Shown here one piece after another: positions 35,079 to 48,250 of a stretch of 64,000 nt of DNA. Source of the DNA: Methylorubrum suomiense (lineage in GTDB: Bacteria > Pseudomonadota > Alphaproteobacteria > Rhizobiales > Beijerinckiaceae). Position 1 is the first letter of the stretch, and the number at the start of each line of letters is the position of its first letter. The notes under the pieces were generated by a model. That model saw nothing but the letters and a program-made list of their open reading frames with translations, was not told the origin of the DNA and ran no database searches. The translations under genes and the position numbers were made by a program. Location of the stretch: the NCBI RefSeq assembly GCF_022179765.1, contig NZ_BPRE01000012.1:1-64000 (forward strand), in the 5' to 3' direction.

Positions 35079-35415
35079 GACATCATCCTTGGCCTGATGC
35101 GGGATGGAACGATCAGGGTGAGACGAGGCCCGATCTTCTAAGCCAACGCTCAAGCAGGACGTATTATTCCGTCAGATTTGATCAGGATCCGGTCTTGATC
35201 CCTCTCGATGCACATCGTTGCCTTGCTGTGATAATAGCTCGAGAAATATGCTTCCTTGTGCCGGCAGTAGGATTAAGTCGCGATCTGGTTCAGGGAGTTG
35301 CTGGCTCGATCGCGCAGGCTCGCGCCAGCCGCGAGAGGCTGGCGCCCCGCCCGATCACCGGCCGACGGATCGTTCGAAGACCCGCCTTGCCATCACGGGC
35401 GAAAGTCCGACGGGA
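35079..35415. other. Intergenic region, murD to porin
   Basis: 337 bp without a convincing gene. It has an AT-richer stretch (about 35155-35280) with minus-strand TAATAC/ATTATC-like sequences suited to the porin promoter. No terminator for murD is obvious. In many relatives ftsW and murG would follow murD here; nothing like them is present. Confidence 0.5.
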
Positions 35416-36789
35416 TCAGGCGGGGGCGTCGGGCAGCGCCTGCACCAGGGTCCGGAACCGGTCGCCGCGGACCTCGAAATTCGGAAACTGGTCGTAGGAG
35501 GCGCAGGCTGGCGACAGCAGCACCACGGGCTCCGGCGCGGCCGAGGCCGCCGCCGCCTTCGCCGCCGCCTCGGTTGCGGCTTCGAGGGTTCCGCAGCGCG
35601 TGTACGGCACCCGCCCGTCCAGCATCTCGGCGAAGGCCTCGCTCGACGCGCCGATGAGATAGGCATGGGCGACCCGGTCGAACAGCGGGCTCAAGGGTTC
35701 GATGCCGCCTTCCTTGGCCTTGCCGCCGACGATCCAGTGGATGTCGCGGAAGGCGAGCAGCGCCTTCTCGGTCGAGTCGGCGTTGGTGGCCTTGGAATCG
35801 TTGACGAACAGCACCCGGCCCCGCCGACCCAGGCCCTCCATCCGATGGGCGAGTCCCGGGAAGCTCGTCAGCCCCGCCGCGAGGGTCGCGCCGTCGATCC
35901 CGAGGGCGCGGGCCACCGCCACGGCCACCGCCGCGTTCTGCCCGTTATGGGCGCCGCGCAGGGAGCCGATGCCGGTCAGATCGGCGCGTTGGGCTCCGCC
36001 CGCCTCGACGATGCGGGCGCCCTGCACGATCAGGTCGCCCGCCGCCTCGCCGTGGCCCTCCACATGGATGCGCACCCGCGGTGCACTCCGCCGATCCGCG
36101 ATGGCCGCGCAATAGGCGTCGTCCACGCCGATGACGGCGAGGCCGGCCCCCGAGACCACCCGTTCCTTGATGGCGGCGTAGTTCTCCATGCTGCCGTGGC
36201 GGTCGAGATGGTCCGGCGTCAGGTTGAGCAGGATGCCGATGCTGGGGGCCAGCGAGGGCGTGAGATCGATCTGGAAGGTCGAGAGCTCGATGACGTGGAT
36301 GCGGCCCGGCGCGGGCGGCTCCAGCGAGAGGATAGCGGTGCCGATATTGCCGCCCATCTGCACGTCGCGGCCGGCTTCCCGCAGGACATGGGCGGTCAGC
36401 GCCGTCGTGGTCGACTTGCCGTTGGTGCCGGTGATGGCGACGAAGGGCGCGTCGGGCGCGAGCGCCGCGCGCTCGCGGCAGAAAATCTCGATGTCGCCGA
36501 TGATCGCGACGCCGGCGCCTTTCGCCAGCGGCACCGTCCAGTGGGGCTCGGGATGGGTGAGCGGCACGCCGGGGGCCAGCACCAGCGCGGAAAAGCCCGT
36601 CCAATCGGCCTCGCGCAGGTCGGCCACCGTGATGCCCTGTGCGCGCGCGCGGTCGCGGCTCGCCGCATTGTCGTCCCAGGCCAGCACGTCGGCCCCGCCC
36701 GCCAGCAGCGAGCGGACGGTGGCGAGCCCGGAGCCGCCGAGGCCGAACAGGGCGACCTTTTGACCGGCGAAAGTGGTGGCTGGGGTCAT
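35416..36789 (-). CDS. murD: UDP-N-acetylmuramoylalanine--D-glutamate ligase
   Basis: A 457-residue Mur ligase that adds D-Glu to UDP-MurNAc-L-Ala in the cytoplasm. It starts [21 protein letters not shown] (UDP-binding domain), with ATP site [31 protein letters not shown] as the metal-binding His block and [17 protein letters not shown] as the C-terminal-domain motif. ATG 36789 begins the usual N-terminus. It is the last dcw gene here, separated from mraY by 198 bp that hold a palindromic repeat. Confidence 0.95.
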   Translation of the reverse strand: MTPATTFAGQKVALFGLGGSGLATVRSLLAGGADVLAWDDNAASRDRARAQGITVADLREADWTGFSALVLAPGVPLTHPEPHWTVPLAKGAGVAIIGDIEIFCRERAALAPDAPFVAITGTNGKSTTTALTAHVLREAGRDVQMGGNIGTAILSLEPPAPGRIHVIELSTFQIDLTPSLAPSIGILLNLTPDHLDRHGSMENYAAIKERVVSGAGLAVIGVDDAYCAAIADRRSAPRVRIHVEGHGEAAGDLIVQGARIVEAGGAQRADLTGIGSLRGAHNGQNAAVAVAVARALGIDGATLAAGLTSFPGLAHRMEGLGRRGRVLFVNDSKATNADSTEKALLAFRDIHWIVGGKAKEGGIEPLSPLFDRVAHAYLIGASSEAFAEMLDGRVPYTRCGTLEAATEAAAKAAAASAAPEPVVLLSPACASYDQFPNFEVRGDRFRTLVQALPDAPA

Positions 36790-36834
36790 GGCGAACGGCC
36801 TTTCACGACGACGCGACGCTTGGCCCATCCATCT

Positions 36835-36948
36835 TCCTCATCCTGAGGTGTGAAGCGAAGCGGAGCCTCGAAGGAGGGCTCCAGGGATCGCAGTGCTCTC
36901 TGGAGCCCTCCTTCGAGGCCGCTTCGCGGCACCTCAGGATGAGGGGGA
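36835..36948. repeat. Palindromic intergenic repeat, copy B
   Basis: About 114 bp with inverted ends (CCTCATCCTGAGGTG and CACCTCAGGATGAGGGG) and a long internal stem: GCGAAGCGGAGCCTCGAAGG on the left has its complement on the right. It lies between mraY and murD, within the same transcription direction, so the transcript would carry a very stable hairpin. Confidence 0.88.
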
Positions 36949-36987
36949 TGGATCGGGACGAGGTTGCGACGCGCCTCCTAACACAGC

Positions 36988-38106
36988 TCAGCGCAGCTTG
37001 AGCGTGGCGAGCCCGACGAGGGCCAGGATGACGGCGATGATCCAGAAGCGGATCACGACCTGCGGCTCCTTCCAGCCCTTCTGCTCGAAATGGTGGTGGA
37101 TCGGCGCCATGCGGAAGACGCGCTTGCCGGTCAGCTTGAACGAGGCGACCTGGATGATCACCGAGAGGATCTCCAGCACGAACAGGCCGCCGACGATGGC
37201 GAGGACGATCTCGTGCTTGGCCGCGACCGCGATGGTGCCGAGAAGGCCGCCCAACGCCAGAGAACCGGTGTCGCCCATGAAGATCTGCGCGGGCGGCGCG
37301 TTGAACCAGAGGAAGCCGAGTCCCGCCCCGATCACCGCGCCGCAGACCACGGCGAGCTCGCCGGTGTCGCGAACGTAGTTCACCTGCAGGTATCCGGCGG
37401 TGAAGGAATTGCCGACGAGGTAGGCGATGACGCCGAAGGTGCCGCAGGCGATCATGACCGGGACGATCGCGAGGCCGTCGAGCCCGTCGGTGATGTTGAC
37501 CGCGTTGCCCGCCCCTACGATCACGAAGGCGGCGAACGGAACCCAGAACCAGCCGAGATTCAGGAGCGCGTCCTTGAAGACCGGGAAGGCGAGCTGATTC
37601 TGGAGCGCGACCGGCGAGTAGATCGAGATCAGCAGGCAGGCCGAGCCCGCGATGGCGGCTTCCAGCAGAAGGCGGAACTTGCCCGAGAATCCCTTGTGCG
37701 ACTGCTTCGTGACCTTGAGGTAGTCGTCGTAGAAGCCGATCGCGCCGAAGCCCAGGGTGACCGCGAGCGTCACCCAGACATAGTGGTTGCGCGGGTTCGC
37801 CCAGAGCAACACCGAGACGACGGCGCCGGCGAGGATCATGAGCCCGCCCATGGTCGGCGTGCCGCGCTTGGTCAGGTGGGTGGCCGGGCCGTCCTCGCGG
37901 ATCGGCTGGCCCTTGCCCTGACGGATGCGCAGGAGCGAGATGATCCAGGGGCCGAACCAGAACACGAAGAAGCCCGCCGTGAACAGCGCGCCGCCGGTGC
38001 GGAAGGTGATGTAACGGAACACGTTGAGCGGCGTGAGAGTGCCGCTCAGTTCCGACAGGAGATAGAGCATCCGTTGGTCCGCCCGCGGCAAAATCTTCTT
38101 CGGCAT
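36988..38106 (-). CDS. mraY: Phospho-N-acetylmuramoyl-pentapeptide-transferase
   Basis: A 372-residue integral membrane enzyme that makes lipid I from UDP-MurNAc-pentapeptide and undecaprenyl phosphate. About ten helices are visible. Family motifs are [11 protein letters not shown] near 74, GFYDDYLKV near 120, [14 protein letters not shown] near 195 and [12 protein letters not shown] near 285, and the C-terminal HHHFEQKGW motif is intact. It follows murF by 65 bp. Confidence 0.96.
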   Translation of the reverse strand: MPKKILPRADQRMLYLLSELSGTLTPLNVFRYITFRTGGALFTAGFFVFWFGPWIISLLRIRQGKGQPIREDGPATHLTKRGTPTMGGLMILAGAVVSVLLWANPRNHYVWVTLAVTLGFGAIGFYDDYLKVTKQSHKGFSGKFRLLLEAAIAGSACLLISIYSPVALQNQLAFPVFKDALLNLGWFWVPFAAFVIVGAGNAVNITDGLDGLAIVPVMIACGTFGVIAYLVGNSFTAGYLQVNYVRDTGELAVVCGAVIGAGLGFLWFNAPPAQIFMGDTGSLALGGLLGTIAVAAKHEIVLAIVGGLFVLEILSVIIQVASFKLTGKRVFRMAPIHHHFEQKGWKEPQVVIRFWIIAVILALVGLATLKLR

Positions 38107-38171
38107 CGGCCGCGTCGGGTGCGGCCGGTCTCACGTGGGGTGGGCGAGAAGCGGCCCGACCGTGACGACGC

Positions 38172-39632
38172 TCAGCGAACCGCCCTGAGCGAGGCGTCGC
38201 GCTGGTCCGGGGGCAGCGCGTAGCGGGCTTTGACCGCTTCGACAATCCGAACCATGCGCATGGAGTTCGAGCCCTTGACCATCACGGCGTCGCCCGGGCG
38301 CAGCACGGCAACCACGGCGTCGGTCAGCTCGTCGGCGCTCAGCGCCGCGACGCCGCGGCTCTCGATCGGCAGCGCCTCGAACAGGTGGCGCATCAGCGGC
38401 CCGGCGGTGAAGACGAGATCGATCCCGTTCGCCCGCACGGCCTCGGCAAGGTCGCGATGCAGGCTCTCACCCGCCTCGCCCAGCTCCTTCATGTCGCCGA
38501 GCACGGCGATGCGGCGGCCCTTCGCCCCGGTATCGATCCCCTTCAGCGTGGCGAGGGATGCCCGGATCGAGGCCGGGTTGGCGTTGTAGCTCTCGTCGAC
38601 CAGGTAGGCGTCGCCGTCATCGATCCGCAGGGCCGTGCGCTCGCCGCGCCCGACCGGGGGCTTCAGCCCCGCCAGGGACAGGGCGGCGCGGGCGAGGTCG
38701 GCCCCGAGCGCGTGGATGCAGGCGAGCACCCCGAGCGAGTTCATGGCGACGTGCCGGCCCGGCGTCCCGAGCTGGTAGGTGACGGGCACGCCCATCACGG
38801 TCGCGTCCACCACGGAGATGTCGGGGCGGGTCAGGATGCGGTGCGCCCGCACATCGGCCTCCTCGTGCTCGCCGAAGGTGATGACTCGACCGGCCTTCGA
38901 GGCCTGGGCATGGGCGAGGAGGCGGGGAAAATTCGGGTTGTCGCGGTTGATCACGGCCACCCCGACGGGACTGAGCCCAGCAAAGATCTCGCCCTTGGCA
39001 TCGGCGATGGCCGAGAGCGAGGGGAAGTGCTCGATATGAACCGGCTCGACCGTGGTGATCAGCGCCACGTCCGGTCGTACCTGGGCGGTGAGCGGCAGGA
39101 TCTCGGCGGCGTGGTTCATGCCGATCTCGAACACGCCGTAGCGGCTGGTGTCCGGCATCCGGGCGAGCGTCAGCGGCACGCCCCAGTGATTGTTGTAGGA
39201 AGCGACCGAGGCATGGGTCTCCCCCTGCGCACCGAGGACGTGGCGCAGGGCCTCCTTGGTGCCGGTCTTGCCGACGGAGCCCGTCACCGCGACGATGGCC
39301 GCCTTCGTGCGGGCGCGGGCGGCGGTGCCGATGCGGCGCATCGCGTCGAGGACGGGATCGTCGGAGCCCTCCGGCACCGCGAGGACCGGGCCGAAGGCGG
39401 AGAGTTCGTCGGCCCGCGATTGCGCGACCACGGCGGCTCCCGCGCCCTTCTCGAGGGCGGCGCGCACGAAGTCGTGGCCGTCGCGGGCCTCGCCCCGGAT
39501 CGCGAAGAACAGGTCGCCCAGTTGGAGGGTGCGGGTGTCGATCGAGGCGCCCTCGATCGGGCGCGCCGCGCCGACGAGGCGTCCGCCGGTGGCGGCTTCG
39601 AGCTCGGCCTGGGTCCAGAGGGGGGCGGTCAT
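38172..39632 (-). CDS. murF: UDP-MurNAc-tripeptide--D-Ala-D-Ala ligase
   Basis: A 486-residue Mur ligase that adds D-Ala-D-Ala to complete the pentapeptide. ATP binds at VTGSVGKTGTKEAL near 117-130, the central domain has FEIGMNHAAEI, and YNANPASIRASL is the C-terminal-domain motif. ATG 39632 overlaps the murE stop by 4 bp (ATGA), so the two are translationally coupled. Confidence 0.96.
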   Translation of the reverse strand: MTAPLWTQAELEAATGGRLVGAARPIEGASIDTRTLQLGDLFFAIRGEARDGHDFVRAALEKGAGAAVVAQSRADELSAFGPVLAVPEGSDDPVLDAMRRIGTAARARTKAAIVAVTGSVGKTGTKEALRHVLGAQGETHASVASYNNHWGVPLTLARMPDTSRYGVFEIGMNHAAEILPLTAQVRPDVALITTVEPVHIEHFPSLSAIADAKGEIFAGLSPVGVAVINRDNPNFPRLLAHAQASKAGRVITFGEHEEADVRAHRILTRPDISVVDATVMGVPVTYQLGTPGRHVAMNSLGVLACIHALGADLARAALSLAGLKPPVGRGERTALRIDDGDAYLVDESYNANPASIRASLATLKGIDTGAKGRRIAVLGDMKELGEAGESLHRDLAEAVRANGIDLVFTAGPLMRHLFEALPIESRGVAALSADELTDAVVAVLRPGDAVMVKGSNSMRMVRIVEAVKARYALPPDQRDASLRAVR

Positions 39633-41092
39633 CGGTTCACCTCAGCGATCGCGGCGCGCAGGGCCTCGTGATCCGAGAACGGGAGCACGCTTGTCCCCAC
39701 GATCTGGCCGGTTTCATGGCCCTTGCCGGCCACCACCAGCACGTCGCCGGCGGCGAGGCCGCGCACGCCCGTGCGGATCGCCTCCGCGCGATCGCCGATC
39801 TCCTCCGCCCCCGGTGCGGCGGCCAGGATCGCGGCGCGGATCGCCGTCGCCGCCTCGGTGCGGGGATTGTCGTCGGTGACGATGACCCGGTCGGCCAAGC
39901 GTTGCGCGATGGCCCCCATGATCGGGCGCTTGCCTCGGTCGCGGTCGCCGCCGCAGCCGAACACCACGACGAGCCGCCCGGACGCGAAGGGCCGCAACGC
40001 CGTCAGAACGTGTTCGAGCGCCTCCGGCTTGTGGGCGTAATCGACGAGGCACAGGCCCCCCTTCGCCTCGCCGATCCGCTCCATCCGGCCGGGCACGCCG
40101 GTGAGATGGTCGAGGGCGGCGAAGACCGCGGCCGGGTCCTTCTCACCCGCCGGCGTGGAGAGCGCGAGACCCGCCGCGACCAGAGCGTTCTCGACCTGGA
40201 AGCCGCCGACGAGCGGGAGCCGCACCGCGTACGTGTCGCGTCCGTGCACGAGCGTCAGAGCCTGCGAAAAGCCCTCCGTCCGGGCTTCGATCAGGCGGAT
40301 GAAGTCGCCGTTGCGGCCGGTGGTGCGCAGCGCGTGACCGGCGGCGTCGGCGACGCCGATCACCCGCTCGGCATAGGCGCCGTCGGCATTGACGACGGCG
40401 GGGGATCCCTTCGGCAGCAGGGTGGTGAACAGGCGCAGCTTGGCGTCGAGATAGTCCTCGATGCTCGGATGATAATCGAGATGATCGCGACCGAGATTGG
40501 TGAAGGCCGCCGCCCGCAGGACGACGCCGTCGAGCCGGCGCTGCTCGATGCCGTGGGACGAGGCCTCCATGGCCAGATCCGTGATGCCCTCGTCGGCGAG
40601 GCGGGCCAGCGTCTGGTGCAGGGTGACCGGATCGGGCGTCGTCAGCGAGCCGTAGGCGGCGCCGCGATTCGTGACGATGCCCACCGTGCCGAGGCTCGCG
40701 GCGTCCCGGCCGATCCGCGACAGGATCTGGCGCACGAAATCGGCGACCGAACTCTTCCCGCTCGTGCCGGTGACGGCCACCACGGTCTCGGGCTGGCGAC
40801 CCGACAGGCGGGCGGCGGCGAGCGCCAGGGCGCGGCGGGCGTCGGGCACGGCGATCCAGGCGGTGGCGTCCGGCAGATCGGCCGGGCGCTCGCCCTCGCC
40901 GACGACCGCGACCGCCCCGGCCTCGGACGCCTTCGCGGCGAACAGCCGTCCGTCGGCCACGGTGCCGGGCACGGCGACGAACACGCCGCCCGGCATGACC
41001 TTGCGGCTATCGGCGGTGAGTCCGGCGACGGGCTTTCCCGCGTGATCGGTTGCGGCGTCCCCGAAGAGGTGGCCGAGGGTGGGCTGGCTCAT
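39629..41092 (-). CDS. murE: UDP-MurNAc-L-Ala-D-Glu--meso-DAP ligase
   Basis: A 487-residue Mur ligase. LTADSRKVMPGGVFVA is the N-terminal UDP-site motif, VTGTSGKSSVADFV the ATP site (Ser-Ser in place of the common Asn-Thr) and DDNPRTEAATAIR carries DNPR, which marks meso-diaminopimelate specificity. ATG 41092 (MSQPTLGHLF) is the start; the frame to 41227 crosses a palindromic repeat and is not used. Confidence 0.95.
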   Translation of the reverse strand: MSQPTLGHLFGDAATDHAGKPVAGLTADSRKVMPGGVFVAVPGTVADGRLFAAKASEAGAVAVVGEGERPADLPDATAWIAVPDARRALALAAARLSGRQPETVVAVTGTSGKSSVADFVRQILSRIGRDAASLGTVGIVTNRGAAYGSLTTPDPVTLHQTLARLADEGITDLAMEASSHGIEQRRLDGVVLRAAAFTNLGRDHLDYHPSIEDYLDAKLRLFTTLLPKGSPAVVNADGAYAERVIGVADAAGHALRTTGRNGDFIRLIEARTEGFSQALTLVHGRDTYAVRLPLVGGFQVENALVAAGLALSTPAGEKDPAAVFAALDHLTGVPGRMERIGEAKGGLCLVDYAHKPEALEHVLTALRPFASGRLVVVFGCGGDRDRGKRPIMGAIAQRLADRVIVTDDNPRTEAATAIRAAILAAAPGAEEIGDRAEAIRTGVRGLAAGDVLVVAGKGHETGQIVGTSVLPFSDHEALRAAIAEVNR

Positions 41093-41126
41093 GCGAGGCT
41101 CCCGCTGCCTGTCGCGTCTCCATCCC

Positions 41127-41240
41127 TGGCCCTCACCCCGCGATGCCGCGAAGCGGCCTCGAAGGAGGGTCCGGTCCCGCAGGGCGAACGGGAGCCCTCC
41201 TTCGAGGCCTCCGCTGCGCTCCGGCACCTCAGGATGAGGG
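41127..41240. repeat. Palindromic intergenic repeat, copy C
   Basis: About 114 bp with the shared GGCCTCGAAGGAGGGTC / CCCTCCTTCGAGGCC stem and right end CACCTCAGGATGAGGG; the left end (CCTCACCCCGCGATGCCG) is more diverged. It occupies most of the 193 bp between ftsI and murE, inside the cell-wall operon. Confidence 0.82.
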
Positions 41241-41285
41241 CATGGGTGGGATGAAGGGTTCCTGTGTTCCGGGCAAGGCCAGGGC

Positions 41286-43172
41286 TTACGGCCCGCCGAC
41301 CTGCGTGGCGTGATACGCCCCGAGCTTGACCATCAGCGGGAACGGCTTGGCCGGCGCCTCGAATTTCGGCGGCAGGCCCAGCACCGGAGCCGTGCGTTCG
41401 ATGATCTTGCCGGTGACCACGCCCGAGTTCCAGGCGGCGGTGGCGTAGCCGCCGCTCTCCGGCAGACCCTGCGGCTCGTCCATGATCGTGACGAAGAGGT
41501 ATTTCGGCTTGTCCATCGGCGCGGCGGCGGTGAAGGTCGTGAACAGGCGGTTCTTGACGTAGCGCCCGTTGATGACCTTCTCGGCCGTGCCGGTCTTGCC
41601 GCCGACGTAGTAGAGCGGGATCGCCGACTTCTTGGCCGAGCCCTCGACGGCGTTGAGGCGCATGATGAAGCGCATCGCCTCGCTGGTCTCGGGCTTGATC
41701 ACCCGCGTCGCCTTGGCATGGGCCTCGGCTTCCGTGGTCTTGAGGAAGGTCGGCGTCATCAGCTCGCCGCCGTTGACGATGGCGGCCACCGCCGCCGCCG
41801 CCTGGAGCGGCGCGACCGCGAGGCCGTGGCCGAAGGCGATGGTGATCGTGTTGATCTCGGTCCAGCGCGGCGGGATGATCGGCATGGCCGATTCCGGCAG
41901 TTCCGTGCGCAGCCGGTCGAGCAGGCCCATCTTCTTGAGGAAGGCCTTGTGGCCGGGCACGCCGACGCCGAGCGCCATCTTGGCCGAGCCGATGTTGGAG
42001 GAGTGGGTGAACACCTCCGGCATGGTGATGACCCGGTTGGTGCCGTGGTATTCGTGGATCTTCTGCCGGCCCCAATGCAGCACGCCGCCGCGGGTGTCGA
42101 AGGTCGAGTTGACGTTGTACTTGCCGGAATCGAGCGCCATGGCGAGCGTCATCGCCTTGAAGGTCGATCCCATCTCGTAGACGCCGACATTCATCCGGTT
42201 GATGCGGTCGTCCGAGAGCGCGTCCTTGGGCTCGTTGGGATCGAAATCCGGGTAGGAGGCGAGCGCGACGATCTCGCCGGTGTTCACGTCCATGATCATC
42301 GACGCGCCGGCCTTGGCCTTGAAGTGCTCGACGCCCTTCACGAGCTCGTCGCGCACGGCGAATTGGGCGCGCAGGTCGATGGAGAGCTGGACCGGCTTCA
42401 GATCGGTCTGCTTGGTCGCCAGCCCGAACTCGTTGAGCGCCCGGTTGCCCTGCGTGTCGATGTATTTCTCGATGCCGGCGATGCCGACATTGTCGAGATT
42501 CGTCACGCCGAGGATGTGGGCCGCGGCGGTGCCGTTCGGGTAGACCCGCTTGTGATCGGGCAGGAAGCCGACGCCGGGGATGCCCAGGCGGTGGACTTCG
42601 AGCTGCTGCTTCGGCGTGATCTCGCGCTTGATCCAGACGAAGCCCTTCTTCGACGAGAGCTTGGCGCGCAATTCGGCGGCGTTGAGTTCCGGCAGCACGG
42701 CGGTGAGCAGCTCGACCGCCTCGTCCTTGTCGAAGGTGCGGGCCATCCGGGTCGGCTCGGCGAAGACCGAGACGGTGCGGATGTCGGTGGCCAGCATCTC
42801 GCCGTTGCGGTCGATGATGTCGGGCCGCACCGCCGTGGTCGCGGCGGCGGCCACCCGGTGATCGTCGCTGTTGTTGGCGGGCGTCGCCGCCACCACGATC
42901 AAGCGCAGGGAGATCGCCCCGAACACCGCGGCGAAGGCGAGGCCGACGATGGCGACGCGGGAATGCGAGCGCTCGATGGCGAGGCGCAGCATCGTCCGGG
43001 TGAAGCGGGTCAGCGCGGAGGCCGGCGGCTCGCTCGCGATCACCCGGTCGGGGCCGACGCTCTCGGCCTGCGCCGATTCCGGCGAAGCCTCCGGCAATGC
43101 CTCTTGCACCGATCCCTGCAACGGCTCTTCAAAGGATTCCTGCGAAGACTCTCGCGACGACTCGTGCGACAC
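41286..43172 (-). CDS. ftsI: Septal peptidoglycan transpeptidase FtsI (PBP3)
   Basis: A 628-residue class B penicillin-binding protein for septal cross-linking. One transmembrane helix lies at about 73-96, the dimerisation domain at 110-260, and the transpeptidase motifs are STFK (336-339, nucleophile Ser336), SSN (391-393) and KTGT (526-529). The cytoplasmic N-terminus has about 50 extra residues rich in Ser and Glu (repeated ESS/QES/PES units). It starts 6 bp after ftsL. Confidence 0.93.
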   Translation of the reverse strand: MSHESSRESSQESFEEPLQGSVQEALPEASPESAQAESVGPDRVIASEPPASALTRFTRTMLRLAIERSHSRVAIVGLAFAAVFGAISLRLIVVAATPANNSDDHRVAAAATTAVRPDIIDRNGEMLATDIRTVSVFAEPTRMARTFDKDEAVELLTAVLPELNAAELRAKLSSKKGFVWIKREITPKQQLEVHRLGIPGVGFLPDHKRVYPNGTAAAHILGVTNLDNVGIAGIEKYIDTQGNRALNEFGLATKQTDLKPVQLSIDLRAQFAVRDELVKGVEHFKAKAGASMIMDVNTGEIVALASYPDFDPNEPKDALSDDRINRMNVGVYEMGSTFKAMTLAMALDSGKYNVNSTFDTRGGVLHWGRQKIHEYHGTNRVITMPEVFTHSSNIGSAKMALGVGVPGHKAFLKKMGLLDRLRTELPESAMPIIPPRWTEINTITIAFGHGLAVAPLQAAAAVAAIVNGGELMTPTFLKTTEAEAHAKATRVIKPETSEAMRFIMRLNAVEGSAKKSAIPLYYVGGKTGTAEKVINGRYVKNRLFTTFTAAAPMDKPKYLFVTIMDEPQGLPESGGYATAAWNSGVVTGKIIERTAPVLGLPPKFEAPAKPFPLMVKLGAYHATQVGGP

Positions 43173-43178
43173 GGGACG

Positions 43179-43607
43179 CTACCTCGAAGCCGGCGGGCGG
43201 GTGGAAACGGTGCGGGTGGCGACGGAGCCGGTCGTGCGCGGCTCGTCGCGGGCATTGAGCGGCTTGTCCTTGGGCGTCGCGGTCGGCGTCGCCGTCGAGG
43301 CGAGCAACCGGCCGATCTCGTCGCCGCGGTCGGGCCGGGCCGGCAGGTCGGACAGGCGGGCGAGGTGCTCGTCGCCGATCAGCTCCAGGGCGAGATGGCG
43401 CTCGACCGCCGCCTGAAGCCGGTCGGGTCGGGTCAGGAGCTGCCACTCGGCCCGCAACACGGCGATGGCTTGCCGCTCCTTGTGGAGCGCGCTCTTGAGC
43501 TTCGACACCTGCCCCGCCTGATAGAGCGTGTCGTACTTGATCGAGTAGGCGTAGATCGCCGAGCCGATCAGGCCGACGATGGCCAGCACGTTGAGAAGCC
43601 GGATCAC
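43179..43607 (-). CDS. ftsL: Cell-division protein FtsL
   Basis: A 142-residue single-pass protein: hydrophobic helix [20 protein letters not shown] at the start, then a periplasmic coiled coil ([20 protein letters not shown], to about 80) and a low-complexity Pro/Thr/Arg tail. FtsL joins FtsQ and FtsB in the divisome. GTG 43607 overlaps the rsmH stop by GTGA. The call rests on shape and on its place between rsmH and ftsI, as sequence conservation in this family is low. Confidence 0.88.
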   Translation of the reverse strand: MIRLLNVLAIVGLIGSAIYAYSIKYDTLYQAGQVSKLKSALHKERQAIAVLRAEWQLLTRPDRLQAAVERHLALELIGDEHLARLSDLPARPDRGDEIGRLLASTATPTATPKDKPLNARDEPRTTGSVATRTVSTRPPASR

Positions 43608-44641
43608 CGCCGCGTTCCCTTCTGCGCCGCCGGCAGGCTCGCCAGCGCCTGAATCGCCGAGAGCGGCGGGGGCGGAGCCGCCTCGGTCCGCTCGGCCGCC
43701 CGCAGCTTCGCCGAGCGGGCGCGCGGATTGCCCTCGGTCTCCGCCTCGGTGGGCAGGACCGGGCCCTTGGTGACGAGCCGGAAGCTCTTGGGCGTGGGCG
43801 CCTCGACGCCCGGCATGTGGCGCGAGCCCTGTGCCGCACGGCCGCTGCGGGCCGAGAAGAACTGCTTGACGATGCGATCCTCGAGGGAGTGGAACGTCAC
43901 CACCCCGAGCCGCCCGCCGGGCTTCAGGAGCCGCTCGGCGGCGTGCAGGCCGCGCACCAGCTCGCCGAGCTCGTCGTTCACCGCGATCCGCAGGCCCTGG
44001 AAGGCGCGGGTCGCCGGATGGATCGGGCTGCCGGGCTCGGGCCGCACCACGCTCGCCACGAGGTCGGCGAGCTGCGCCGTGGTCTCGATCCGGCCGCGCC
44101 GGCGGGTCTCCAGGATCGCGCGGGCGACCGCGCGGGAGCGGCGCTCCTCGCCGAAATGATAGAGGATGTCGGCGAGCGTCGTCTCGTCCGCCTCGTTGAC
44201 GAGATCGGCCGCCGACGGGCCATCCCCGCCCATGCGCATGTCGAGGGGCCCGTCCTGGCGGAAGGAGAAGCCGCGCTCCGCCTGATCGAGCTGCATCGAC
44301 GACACGCCGATATCGAGGACCACCCAATCGGCTTGCGCCTCGCCGATTCCGGCGAGCAGCGCGTCCATATCGCCGAAGCGACCGCTCACGAGGCGAAGCC
44401 GTCCCGCGGAGGTCCGCACCAGATCGCCTCCGGCGGCGATGGCGGTCGGATCGCGATCGATGGCGACGACCCGTAAGTCGGGCTGGGCGTCGAGCAGGGC
44501 GCGGGTGTAGCCGCCGGCCCCGAAGGTGCCGTCCACGGCGAGGCCGGCGCGGCTCAGATCGAGCGAGGCCAGAACCTCGGCGAGGAGGACGGGGACGTGG
44601 CGGGCATGATCGCCCTGCGGCCGGCGTGGCGGACGGCTCAT
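43604..44641 (-). CDS. rsmH: 16S rRNA (cytosine1402-N4)-methyltransferase
   Basis: A 345-residue MraW/RsmH enzyme. [10 protein letters not shown] begins the conserved N-terminus, [15 protein letters not shown] is SAM motif [21 protein letters not shown] the core block and [17 protein letters not shown] the catalytic block. ATG 44641 has GGAGG about 8 nt upstream. It heads the dcw cluster; the mraZ gene usually found just upstream is missing. Confidence 0.95.
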   Translation of the reverse strand: MSRPPRRPQGDHARHVPVLLAEVLASLDLSRAGLAVDGTFGAGGYTRALLDAQPDLRVVAIDRDPTAIAAGGDLVRTSAGRLRLVSGRFGDMDALLAGIGEAQADWVVLDIGVSSMQLDQAERGFSFRQDGPLDMRMGGDGPSAADLVNEADETTLADILYHFGEERRSRAVARAILETRRRGRIETTAQLADLVASVVRPEPGSPIHPATRAFQGLRIAVNDELGELVRGLHAAERLLKPGGRLGVVTFHSLEDRIVKQFFSARSGRAAQGSRHMPGVEAPTPKSFRLVTKGPVLPTEAETEGNPRARSAKLRAAERTEAAPPPPLSAIQALASLPAAQKGTRR

Positions 44642-45056
44642 CGGCAGGCCTCCACGGAAGGGGTGAGTCGTGGTGCGCGGGGGCCGTGAGCGGCTCCGAC
44701 GGTCTCCGGCTCGGGAGAATGCATGATGGCCTGCTGCGTGGACGGACCACACAGCCGCGGCCCGGACGATGTTGGCGTTGCCGGTTCGTCGGCCCAGGAC
44801 ACGCGCACGAACCCTCGTCAGGCAACCTGAGCGAGTGTCGGCCGATCCGGTATCGGGCATCAACGGGATGGCGCGGGGTAACATAGGCCCTCGAAACGCG
44901 TCAACGAGCTCGGCCTTGCGGGCGACCCGGATCAGACCTCAGCAAGGTTAACCGAGCGTCAATGACGGATGGAAAACCGGAGGCTCTCCGGGGCGAGCCC
45001 TGCGCCGCGCCGGTCGAGAGACGGTGCGAAAACGCGTCTTCCGTTGTCGGAGGGGT
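44642..45056. other. Leader of the dcw cluster, no mraZ
   Basis: 415 bp between rsmH and the RNase P RNA gene. No frame resembles MraZ (no DxxxR motif) and no other gene is convincing. The promoter of rsmH must lie here. The clearest regulatory-looking site is the TTAA-N7-TCAA sequence at 44948-44962. Confidence 0.55.
44948..44962. promoter_or_regulatory. CtrA-box-like site upstream of rsmH
   Basis: TTAA-ccgagcg-TCAA matches the CtrA consensus TTAA-N7-TTAA at seven of eight positions, about 310 bp upstream of the rsmH start. CtrA controls division genes in alphaproteobacteria. One near-match in 64 kb of GC-rich DNA is suggestive only. Confidence 0.35.
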
Positions 45057-45468
<412 letters not shown>

Positions 45469-45500
45469 GGCGCCGGACTTGCGCCGGGCGGCGGCCGGGG

Positions 45501-48098
<2,598 letters not shown>

Positions 48099-48250
48099 GA
48101 CGGGTTGGGATTCGCAGGGGAAATACAGAAGCAGAACAAAGGCTTGGTGCCGCATCCTCGATCCAGGAATCGAAAACACGGCTCCAAGCCCCGGATCTGA
48201 CCCGTTTCGTTAACGCGCGCCGCCAACCGCCTCGTGCGCAACCATTTTCG

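Noticed and set aside
44642-45056. mraZ at the head of the dcw cluster
   Set aside because: No frame in this gap shows the MraZ DxxxR repeats or length; the open plus-strand frames are unrelated.
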